From: Echeneis naucrates | Lineage: Eukaryota; Chordata; Actinopteri; Carangiformes; Echeneidae | NCBI RefSeq assembly: GCF_900963305.1 | Contig: NC_042525.1 | Span: 152,421 to 216,420 of the forward strand | DNA: 64,000 nt | Direction: 5' to 3' | Part shown: in pieces, positions 54,266 through 64,000 of the stretch | Position numbering within the stretch: the first letter of the stretch is position 1 | Layout: every line of letters begins with the position of its first letter | Notes under the pieces: generated by a model | What the model was told of the DNA's origin: nothing | The model's input: only the letters and a program-made list of their open reading frames with translations | Database searches by the model: none | Position numbers and translations under genes: made by a program

Positions 54266-54910
54266 GATGGAAATCTCACAAACATACACGGAGACGGACA
54301 GGCTGCGTCACGTGTCCGATCGCGGCCCCATTTGATGACGTACACGGCCGTCCTCCTGACGTAACATCGCCACCAGCTGGGCTCGTTCGGATCCTGCTCC
54401 GGCAGTTTGATTGCTTTGGACTTGATGTTCCGGTCGGGTTAATCATTTCCGGTCAGCTGCCGGTTCCCGCTTTAGCGGGATGTGATGATTGGCAACACGA
54501 ATTTCGTCCCATTTGTCCCAGCCGGTTACCGTACGGCCACCGTACGGCAGTGACGCAGCTCGGGGTTGTAGTTCTGAGGAGGACGGCCCCGGGGCGGAGT
54601 GCGGGGCGGACTACATCTCCCATGAGCCTTTGAGCGTGCCGCTGATCTGAGCAGCAGCCGGATGGAGCTCAGGCCGCCGCAGATCTGCGCCGTTATTCAG
54701 GTCACCGTCCTGCACCATGTTGACGCCGGACCGGCCCAGCTGCCGGTGTTTACCCGCCCGGAGCGGCCCCCCCAGCCCGGGGACGTGTCTTTATGAGGCC
54801 GAGGCTCGTGTAACAGCGCGGGACTCGAACAGGCTCCGTGTCCGCCGGCCGGTCGCCGCCTCTCTGAACCCGGAGCGAGCTGTCATCGACGGATCCTCTC
54901 CGGCTCCGTG
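54266..54910. promoter_or_regulatory. Divergent CpG-island promoter of ctu2 and rnf166
   Basis: The two start codons are 645 bases apart on opposite strands and the interval is strongly CpG-rich. ACTACATCTCCCA at 54610-54622 matches the core of the ZNF143/SBS element (ACTACAnnTCCC), a motif typical of bidirectional CpG promoters. A second partial match on the other strand (TTGTAGTTC) lies at about 54566-54574. No TATA box was recognised. Role inferred from position and composition. Confidence 0.7.
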
Positions 54911-57900
54911 ATGGCGATGTTCCGGAGCTTCGTCTCTGCGGGCAGCCAGCTCCTCCTCCAGCAACAGCAGCCCGGCGGCGGCTCCTCGGCGGCCCCGGGG
55001 GCCCCGGGGGACGGCATTGAGCACCAGTTCTCCTGCCCGATCTGCCTGGAGGTGTATCACAAACCCGTCAGCATCAGCAGCTGCGCTCACACGTAAAGTC
55101 CCGGCGCGCGCGTGTGTGTGTGTGTCGGGTTGTGTGGTTTGTAACAGCTGAGTAAAACATGTGACATCACCTGCGGCAGGTGATAAACGCACGTGTGACG
55201 TCACATACATGACGCTGAGTGAAACGTCAGGATGAATTTTCCGGTTACTTCTTTGTTTTCAATTTTAATAAACTTGATCAGGTTCACACCAATCATATCG
55301 ATGTCTTCTAATAATTAACATGCTTTTTTATAGAACTTATGAAGATAGGTGATAATAAAATGGACATCTTTCTGCTGAACATAAGCTCAAATGTTTACAG
55401 TAAAAGACACATCAATATGATGATCACTCCCTGTTGAGACCGTTTCTAATCTGAGCTTTTCACATCTATTTCTGTTTTTGGGAAATGCAGCTATTTTAAC
55501 TGCTGTGGATCAAACATGAGGCACTGATGCTGTGCACACACACACATTTATATGTGAAAACACCTGGCTCCAGTGTCTCATGTTGTGTTGAGTTAATGTT
55601 AATGTTCCCCCACCAGGTTCTGTGGTGAGTGTCTGCAGCCATGTCTTCAGGTGACTTCCCCCCTCTGCCCTCTCTGTCGCGTGCCCTTCGACCCCAAGAA
55701 GGTGGAGCGCTCCTCCAGCGTGGAGAAGCAGCTGGCCTCATACAAAGCTCCCTGCAGGGGCTGCAGCAAGAAGGTTGGGGGACATTGTCATCATCATATG
55801 ATTAACATGAAATACAACTGTTAAGATACGAAGACACCGTTATTGTGTGTGTGTGTGTGTGTGTGTGTTGTCAGGTGGCTCTGGTGAAGATGAGGTCCCA
55901 CATCACTTCCTGTTCGAAGGTGCAGGAGCAGATCAACAACTGTCCTAAGTTTGTTCCGATGATTCCCACATCCCAGCCTATACCCAGGTAGAGTGTGTGT
56001 CTGTCTGACAGTCTAACAATCAGAGAAAGAATTCATCAGCTCTTACCTACATTAGACAATAATCTACTAAGTTCTGCAGCTGCTGAATCAACCGCAACGC
56101 CTCTTTTACATCTGGAGTCATTCTCATCTCTGAATCTCTCAGAGCCAGCTTCTATACTTAGTCTTCTAGACCATCAACCTGTCTTTTAGACCCAGTGCTG
56201 ACCAGCCTCTTTAAAGAGATTTTCAACTTAACTGAGCCGTTCATTCCAAATCTGATTAACCTGACCTTATCTTTGGGTTATGTACCTCAGACTCTTCAGA
56301 CTGCAGTCATCAAACCCCAACTTAAAAAACCGAACCTTGATCCAGATGTTTTGGCCAACTATAGACCCATATCAAACCTTCCATTCATTTCTAAAATCAA
56401 TGAGAAAGTAAGAAACCAATTACACAACAATCTGGATGGGAACGGTTTGCTTGAAGAGTTTCAGTCAGGATTTAGAGCCCATCATAGCACAGAAACAGCG
56501 CTGGTTAAAGTCTCCAATGACATTCTAATGGCCTCAGACAATGGATCAGCCTCCATACTTCTCCTTCTAGATCTTAGTGCTGCATTCGACACCATAGATC
56601 ATAATATTTTACTACAGAGACTGGAACATGACATTGGAATTAAAGGAACTACACTAAGGTGGCTCAAATCCTACTTATTAGATAGACATCAGTTTGTTCA
56701 TGTTAACAACAGCTCCTCCTCATGACCTGTAGTCAGTCATGGAGTCCCGCAGGGTTCGGTACTTGGACCAATCCTCCTCACTTTATATCTGCTTCCTTTA
56801 GGCAACATTATCAGGAAGCACAGCAACAATTTCTGCTGCTATGCAGATGACACTCAGCTATATTTATCAATGAAGCTAAATGAAGTCAGTCAGATAGTTA
56901 AACTGCAGACATATCTTGAAGACATAAAAGTCTGGATCAACCGTAACTTTCTACTTCTAAATTCAGATAAAGACAAGTTATTATACTTGGTCCTAAGCAC
57001 CTGAGAGAAACGCTATCTAAAGGAAAAGAGATCCCATCTCTCCTGTGTTAGCTCCTCTTCATTGGCTGCTGGTAAAATACAGAGTAGAATTCAAAATCCT
57101 TCTTTTAACGTATAAAGCTCTTAATGACCAAACTCCATCATATCTCAGAGAGCTCATAGTTCCTTACTGTCCTAGCAGGCCACTCCGCTCTCTAGATGGA
57201 GGTTTACTTGTGATTCCTAGAGTCTCCAAGAGTAAATCTGGAGGGAGATCTTTGAATTATCAGGCTCTTCTTGTAGGTATTGGTCCGGGGGGTGGATTTT
57301 CCAGCAATTTTCAAGACCAGGCTTAAAACCTTTCTGTATGACAGAGCTTATAGTTAAAAAGTCAAAGTCCATCTGCTCTTTAGCTCTGCTGCTATAGGCT
57401 GAGACTGCTGGGGGAAGCAGCCCTGCCTGAGGAGGACTCTTAAAGCAGGTCTTTCCTGCTCATCGAGGATCTGTTGGGTCTCATAAATCATTTTATAAAG
57501 AGTTTGGTCCAGACCTGCTGTAGATCTGGGTTAGTGTCTTGATGTAACTTTGTTATGATTTGGCACAATATAAATAAATCTGATTTGATTTGATCTGTGT
57601 AGAAGGAATGACAAAACAGTCCATGCTAACTCATCTTCCCCTCTGTGTGTGTGTCCTCCCTCATGTAGCAATATTCCAAACAGGTCTACCTTTGTGTGTC
57701 CGTTCTGTGGGACGAGAAACCTGGACCAGCAGGAGCTGGTGAAACACTGTATGGAGAACCACCGCAACGACCCCAACAAAGTGGTGAGGGAATCATAGTC
57801 CTCGAACCAAAACCTCAGCTGACACTGATACTTCTTGTTTCCTCTTTTGTTCATATTTTAAATGTGTGTGTTCAGGTTTGCCCGGTGTGTTCAGCCATGC

Positions 57901-58155
57901 CGTGGGGAGATCCTAGCTACAAGAGCTCCAACTTCCTCCAGCATCTTCTGCACAGACACAAGTTCTCCTATGACACCTTCGTTGTGAGTTCAGTGTGTAG
58001 TTCTTTGGTAGATCTGACCAAGACTTCTGGTCTTCAGTGGTCTGTGGGGGTCCTGGTCAGCCGACCTGACTGTCCCTCTCTCTTCTCAGGACTACAGCAT
58101 TGATGAAGAGGCAGCTCTCCAGGCAGCTCTGGCTCTGTCATTGGCTGAGAACTGA
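54911..58155 (+). CDS. rnf166: rnf166, RING-UIM E3 ubiquitin ligase
   Basis: RING ligase of the RNF114/125/138/166 group, linked in mammals to innate antiviral signalling and xenophagy. Exons: 54911-55092, 55617-55773, 55875-55987, 57669-57783, 57876-57983, 58090-58155. The sum is 741 nt, giving 246 aa (human 237). The start gives [14 protein letters not shown], as in mammals, followed by a Gln/Gly/Ala-rich stretch. The C3HC4 RING runs from [12 protein letters not shown] over [13 protein letters not shown] to CPLCRVPFD (about 40-85), then a C2HC finger ([20 protein letters not shown]), a Di19-type zinc region ([37 protein letters not shown]) and a ubiquitin-interacting motif at the end ([16 protein letters not shown]). 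All zinc ligands are intact. Intron 3 carries a LINE in the same orientation. 3' UTR candidates extend to AATAAA at 59771. Confidence 0.96.
56005..57595 (+). mobile_element. L2-type LINE (Maui-like), internally deleted, in rnf166 intron 3
   Basis: A long reverse-transcriptase frame at 56195-56725 shows the ordered blocks [30 protein letters not shown] and [19 protein letters not shown] (first catalytic Asp region). The motif around the catalytic pair, [10 protein letters not shown], follows in another frame at about 56835-56870. The region after it has a deletion and resumes with [20 protein letters not shown]. The 3' end has the family tail ending in ATAAATCTGATTTGATTTGAT. The 5' part of the element is missing, as is usual for LINE insertions. 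Stops and frame changes show it is inactive. Confidence 0.9.
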
Positions 58156-60964
58156 CACTTTCCTCCTCCTCCTGCTGGTCGCCTCTGCCACTCCCTCATT
58201 ATCTAAACTCCTGACCCACAGGGTCTGCTGAGACCCCTCCCTGAGGCGTCCAGGCACCAGCATCACACAACAGATGCAGGTTGGATGTTGTGTGAAGATC
58301 CTGTGGGTCTGGACTGGATCCAGGAACTGACTTAAAAAAAAGAACAAAACTGAAGCTAGAACCTTTATCCTGGAACCAGTCCAGTACCAACCAACCCCTG
58401 GACCACAGCATGAAGGTCTTCCTCACCGGGAACTTGTGTCTCAGGTGATCGATCACAAATCAGATCTGAACTTTGCCATGCTTGTGATCGGCTCGGCTTG
58501 TCTGATCTGGTTTGAACTGGTTCTGCCAGTAACAGCACCTCCTCCAGTGGTTCAGGTCTCTGCCCACTGGTCCTCAGGTGGTCCTGACTTCTGACTCTGT
58601 CAGGTCTGAACTGGATTCTCTGGAGTCCTGAGCTGCTATGTCAGACGTCTGTTGGAAGTGGAAGTCATGTGACTTATTGTCCCATTTGTGGTTCCATCAC
58701 ACCGAAGCTGAACTCCTACATAGTCCAGCAGAATCCGTTAGAGCGGAACCAGCAGACCATGGTCCTCCAGGTTCATGATGACTCGGAGCGCCACCATGAC
58801 CTCACAGCAAGTTAACGTTTACAGTGACAGACGGAGCAGCATCACAGCCATATCCACAGCAGAGGAACACTTCCTGTTTTTATTGGTGGGAATATTTGCA
58901 CTTGTTTTTTTCTACCTGGGGGGTCGAACGTCTTCAATACTGTCACCGGCTTCTTCACTTATAAGGGACATATTTACGACACAGTGGCTGAGATAAAGTT
59001 TAAGTTTAAAAATTGATTTTTGGAATAGTTTCAGAGCAGCAGACGAGGTCCAGTCTGGGTCTGAGGCGGATCTGGATTAGTGCAGGTCTGGACAGGATGG
59101 GACTGCTCTGTGGTTTCACCAATAGATGGCATCCTTCACGCACACGAAACAGAGGATCCATCATTTGCACTTTACTTCATTCAGTTTTTTTAACTATGAG
59201 TTGATTGTTTTTGTAAAATCTTTATTGTCTTCAGGTCAAAAACAAAATGAGTCAGAGTTCAAAGAAAAATGTTTCTGTGTCTCATAAGTAGAAATGACTG
59301 TTTCCTCTTAATGTAACAGAAGCCACAGTGAAACCAGGATGGTCTGGTCCGGTTCCAGATCTGAACATGGAACAGAGCTTGTCTCAGTTGTTACCACGGT
59401 AACACCCATCTGACACGAACCGAGATGAAGCTGAATGTCCTGTTTCCATTTCCTGTCAACTTTGTTAACAAACCTGCAACTCATCTTCACTGTAATCTGA
59501 GCTTCCTGGACTCGGCTTCTCATCCCATCTTCCACTTGCTTCACGTTCAGCTTCATCTCAACACAAATTGTCACAGTCTGCTTTTCTCTGAATCTTCAGC
59601 TTCTGTAAAGTTCATCTTCATCTTCTTCATCTTTAAACATACTCAACTTCTTAACTTCTTTATTTTCATGTTATAACATAATTTTTCTGAAGCTGACCTC
59701 TGACCTCTGTAGCACAATCTGATTTGTTTTTGTTTCTTCTTCACCGTTGTAAATAATCAGTTTTTGTTAGAATAAAGTTAACTGCTGGTGTTCAGAGCAC
59801 CGTTAGCATCCTGCTACATCTGAGTAGAAGCCAACTGTCAGAGTTAGCTTATTAAACCTGCGTTAGCCTGTGGCTAACTTACAGCATTATGTTAGCTTTA
59901 GTATCAGTTCTAGTAAAAGAGGAATGCTACATGCTACATGTTAGCTTGTAGAGGAATTTTACAATAAGCAGAATGTTTTAGTGTATTAACTAACCAACAG
60001 ATTCATTTAGCACTAACACGCTAATGCTGTTGTCTATTATCCCAGCATATACTAAAACACCATCTGAACCTGCTGTCCATCAATCTGAGTGAAATTTATA
60101 ATTCTTATCATAATTGAATGAAATAAAACTAATTTCTCCTGAACAGTGTCCTCCTTTGTTTATAACTTGGAGGCTGGTGATTGATCAACCCATCCAGGTT
60201 TGAGTGTTTTATTTTGACATTGGGGTGACCAGGTGACCCAACTGAGGTCTCCTGTTTCACACAGGTGGTGACTGACAAGCTGAGATTGGTGCGCCAGACA
60301 AGAAGGGAGAGACCCTGTCAAGTGAATGTCCTGATGAAGATCATGATCTTCTATTTAGCTTTTTTTTAGCTTATGTTAGATTTTATTAAAACATTGAATA
60401 GTTTTGCAGTTTTTTTTACTCAAATAAAATGAAAAAACCAGATTAGTTTTATTTAATTTAGTTTTATTTTGAAAATGAAAGCAGCCACCCCCCTTATAAA
60501 AGACAGCCTTTTACTATATATAATTTGTCATAGATTTGTCATTCTCTGCCTGTTCACACTCAAACAAATTTAAATAATTCATTAATTATTAATTATTAAT
60601 TATTAATTATAGAGAGCACACCTGGATGATTAAAGTTGTGTATGTATATTGTGACCTGAAACTGACTGCAAGACCACATCTATCTCAGGTCCAGACCCAG
60701 AGTCCTGGATCTACTCAGGCGAACAAACGTGGTTCTCCAATCAGCTGTGGAGCTGCAGTTTTGAACCAGGTTAGGACCTACTTCGTCAGAAGCCAGAACT
60801 TGGTCAACCTGGCACTCCTCTGTTGCTGGTGCAGGTCTGGACCCTCGTCAGGTTCAGTCCAGAGTTAAGAAATAATCATTACAAAGAGAAACTCTTTCCT
60901 GTTCACCGCTACATCCCTGACCTTCTGTTGGCTCGTAGGCCCGTCCACAGTGGAAGACACGGTC
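58156..60964. other. rnf166 3' UTR and intergenic DNA before cyp17a1
   Basis: Probable long 3' UTR of rnf166 (AATAAA at 59771 and about 60122). Towards cyp17a1 there are AT-rich runs, including TTTATTT copies at 60448-60470 that could be its poly(A) signals on the minus strand, and a TTAATTA repeat at about 60577-60610. No other gene, RNA or repeat family was recognised. Confidence 0.5.
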
Positions 60965-63951
60965 TCAGCACATCTGGTTCTGGTCCATCTCCCAACCTGG
61001 TCTCGGTGTAGCGTTCACTTTGTACTTGGCTGGCTGGAGGACCACGCCAAACTTTCCTTCAAGGCTGGGTAGAGTGTGGCCTGTTGGGACAGAGAGGGTG
61101 AAGTGCTGCAGGATCCAGGACAGGAAGAGGAAGAGCTCCATCTTAGCCAAGGCCTCCCCGAGACAGACCCTGACCCCTGCACCGAAAGGGAGGTAGCTGG
61201 ATGACGGGATGACCACAGCCGTGCCCTCACTGTTCAAGAACCGACCTGCAGAGGAAGAAGACTGGGATCAGCGCATGTCCAGACCTCAGAGGCCATTAGT
61301 TCTGCTTCACTCGGTTTACCTGCTGGACTACAGAGTTTTAGTTTAATTTGTCCAGAACCTGAAATTACATCCACATCAGACAGAAACAGTTTGGGTCAGA
61401 GGTGAGAGGTCAGAGTCTGTGCACTAGACTCAACATTAAATCACCTAAATGTCTTTTTTCTGCATTCAGATTATTTTGACTTCACTTAAAAGACAAGATT
61501 GTGTTTAAGTGGAAGAAGATTAATTTCAATATTCGTCTGAACAAATTAGCTATTCTGTTTCCCTCTAAATGGAGCATCATTTAAAAAATTAACATCATGT
61601 TGTGTTGAAGACTGTAAACTAGAGATGGAGACCATGAACTCATCAGGGAAACGTTTACTGAGGAGGAGGAGGGACATTTTCCCATAGATTTAGGTCTATG
61701 TTGTGAAAAGCCTCCTTAAATAGATAAGATATATTAGTACATTCTTGCATTGAGAATATTTATCTGCAAAGGGAAAAATAAATAAATGGAAATTTCATGA
61801 AAAAGTTCTAAACGTTACAAACACACCTGTGAATCAGAGATGAGAACGTTTGCAAACATGTTTAAAAGTTGAATTTAATATTCATTCTGTTCACAGGAAT
61901 GTTTTCCAAATTTATTGATTTTTTTTTTTTTTTTCATATTTGCAAGATTTTGGAGAATTAATTAATTTTTTTTCTTTTTTTTTACACCTGCACTCACCGG
62001 GGTCGAACCGGTCTGGATTTTCCCACTCCGCCTCGTCGTGGTGCAGAGACCACAGGTTGATGATGACCCGAGTCCCCCTCCTCACGGTGAAGTCCCCGAT
62101 GCTGCAGAGACACAGGGGCAGTTAGAGACTCCGCCCACTGATGCACTGATTAGGGGCGGGACTGTTGGACAATACCTGGTGTCACTGAGGGCCACATGGG
62201 GGATAAACAGGGGGGCCACAGGACGGATCCGCAGCACCTCCCTGATGGTGGCCTCCAGGTAGGGAAGGCTGCCTCTGTCACTGAGCTGGGGAGGGCGCCC
62301 TGCCCCCACCTTACTGTCCAGTTCCTCCTGGATACGCCTCTGCACCTGAACACACACACACGTGTGTGTGTAAACCAATGTGTTTGTTCTTGATGTGATC
62401 ACATCACAGTGGAGTCAAAGCAGACAGGAATGGCTGACAGTTAAAGGACCCTCATGGCGTCTGTCTGGGGGAAAGCTGGGTTAGTGTGGGGCACCTGAGG
62501 GTGGTGGATCAGGTAGATGACAGCCCATCTCAGCACCGTGGTGGTCGTTTCCACTCCAGCTCCGAAGATGTCTCCCACTGTCATCAGCAGGTGGTCGTCA
62601 CTGAGCCCCACGGACTCGGATCCGGCCTCCACTGTGTTGTTGTTGTCGGCGCTGCGTTTGGCTCTCAGCAGGGCGTCCAGCAGGTCCCTCTGCACGTGGT
62701 CGCTGTAATTGGCCTGGGGAGGGGCAGACAAACACAAACAAACTGAGCAGCCTGCTGTGCTGCACCGTGTCCAGCTCCACTCTGTGCTTGCTGTCTTTAC
62801 TTTGTGTTCATCATATTTCTGCTGGAGAAGTTTGTCCCTGACGGAGACGCACCACTTCAGGAGACGCAGGTCTGCGTTGGGAAACACCTGAAACAGGCCA
62901 GAAGTGAACATGTGTCTTTCTGCGGGTCATTGAAAACTAGGACTCAGAGGTTTAATGTCTCTTTTGCCCCCCCACCTGTAACCAGGGAAAGATGTCCACC
63001 AGACTGTCCTTGGCCACCGTGTCCACGATGCCCTGGCTGTAGCGCAGCATGGCCTCGAAGTCGGGGTCTCCTCTGCGGTAGGATGAGTTGAAGCAGAGAG
63101 AGCAGATGACATTGGTAATGGCTCGGGTCAACTCCGGAGTCAGATCCAGGGCCAGTCCGGCAGCCGCCGACTCAGACAGGACCAACCTTAGGGCCTGGGC
63201 CTCTGCACAGACTGAGCAGGACCCAGGACAGATCAACGTCAGTCCTGGACACTGAACACAGTAAACAAAAAGTAGCTCCGGTCTGTGGAGTTTAACCTTA
63301 GACCAGACCTGCCGAGGTTTGACCTGGTGTCCTAAACCTGCTGCAGCGTGTGAGCTTCATGCTCAGAGGACTAGTGTTGGAGATGTGTACTCACTGATCT
63401 TCTCGATGGAGGAGGACCCCTCCCCAAACATGCACAGAGCTCCATGGACCACCTTCCTGTGGAACCTCCAGGTAGACCCATAATCTCCAAAGGCGATGTC
63501 TTTCCCATCTCTGGTCAGGATGTCTGTGGTCACCTTCAGGACAGGGACAGACAGGAGACAACATGAATGACCAATGACCACAGCCGAGGACAGACAAAAG
63601 ATAGCAGTGGAGGGATTTTTTTTGGGGGGGGGGGTTACCCACAGTCCTTGGTCTTCCTGCAAACACCTTCCCCTTCTTCAGCAGGACCTCTCTGGCATGT
63701 CTGTGCTGGTTGATGATGATGACGGGGTGGGGGCCCATCATCAGAGAGTATGTCTGTCCATATTTCTCCTGCAGTCCTTTGAAGAGCAAATGAGGAGGTT
63801 GGGGCCCCCGCAAGCTGAGCAGACTGCCAATCAGGGGGAGTGCAGGAAGGCAAGGGGGCTCCTGGGGGCCTCGTGTGGACACTCTGAGCTTTAACTTCAG
63901 TGCTAACAAGGCTAGAGCCAAAAACACACAAACACACAGAAACCAAGTCAT
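60965..63951 (-). CDS. cyp17a1: cyp17a1, steroid 17-alpha-hydroxylase / 17,20-lyase
   Basis: Microsomal P450 that hydroxylates pregnenolone and progesterone at C17 and cleaves the side chain to make androgen precursors. Exons (minus): 63951-63643, 63533-63395, 63211-62976, 62887-62801, 62713-62495, 62345-62176, 62101-61998, 61245-60965. The sum is 1545 nt, giving 514 aa in eight exons, as in other CYP17 genes. [18 protein letters not shown] is the membrane anchor, followed by a Pro-rich hinge ([18 protein letters not shown]). The I-helix reads [13 protein letters not shown], the K-helix ExxR is EVLR, and the heme loop is [12 protein letters not shown] with the axial Cys. The start was set at 63951; an upstream GTG is not needed. 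[13 protein letters not shown] and [12 protein letters not shown] fit the fish a1 gene better than the a2 paralogue, which usually lacks lyase activity; a2 remains a minor alternative. Confidence 0.93.
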
Positions 63952-64000
63952 CCCTGCGGCCAGCAGCTCAGAGGAGACCAGCACAGACGGCCCTGAGCTG
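63952..64000 (-). promoter_or_regulatory. Upstream edge of cyp17a1, cut by the window
   Basis: Only 49 bases lie upstream of the cyp17a1 ATG, so its promoter and any steroidogenic-factor sites are outside the window. Confidence 0.4.

Overview
The window is vertebrate nuclear DNA, almost certainly from a ray-finned (teleost) fish with a compact genome. Ten complete protein-coding genes with ordinary GT-AG introns, many only 70-150 bases long, sit in 64 kb. The intergenic and intronic DNA is full of CA/GT microsatellites and of repeats common in fish (Tc1-like transposon, L2-type LINE, short TIR elements). I rebuilt each gene exon by exon. In all ten the exon lengths sum to a multiple of three and the intron phases agree, which strongly supports the models.

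Layout: zswim8 (-, 3985-13633), prss12/neurotrypsin (-, 15925-20593), chchd1 (-, 21945-23207), a rap1gds1/SmgGDS paralogue (+, 26941-31485), galm (+, 33002-34631), hnrnpll (+, 35321-44990), cdk1 (+, 46775-50279), ctu2 (-, 50715-54265), rnf166 (+, 54911-58155), cyp17a1 (-, 60965-63951). cdk1 and ctu2 converge with about 435 bases between their stop codons. ctu2 and rnf166 diverge from a shared CpG-rich promoter of about 645 bases. The neighbour pairs chchd1/zswim8, galm/hnrnpll and ctu2/rnf166 are also close in mammals (from memory), but here prss12 lies between chchd1 and zswim8.

The genes do not form one pathway. They cover ubiquitin ligase substrate recognition (zswim8, rnf166), a synaptic protease (prss12), mitoribosome structure (chchd1), small GTPase chaperoning (rap1gds1-like), galactose metabolism (galm), splicing control (hnrnpll), the cell cycle (cdk1), tRNA wobble thiolation (ctu2) and sex/stress steroid synthesis (cyp17a1).

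The points most worth a second look are: (1) a SmgGDS paralogue whose gene lacks the exon for ARM repeat C, so it resembles the short SmgGDS-558 isoform by construction; (2) a CA tract beginning at intron position +6 of hnrnpll exon 7, in a gene whose protein family binds CA-rich RNA; (3) a cell-cycle promoter signature upstream of cdk1 (two inverted CCAAT boxes 32 bases apart plus CHR-like motifs) and a PSTAVRE helix in the kinase; (4) an unexplained exon near the zswim8 promoter that encodes a presequence-like peptide; (5) two TIR elements with visible target-site repeats. No RNA genes, CRISPR arrays or prokaryotic features were seen. No endogenous virus was recognised.
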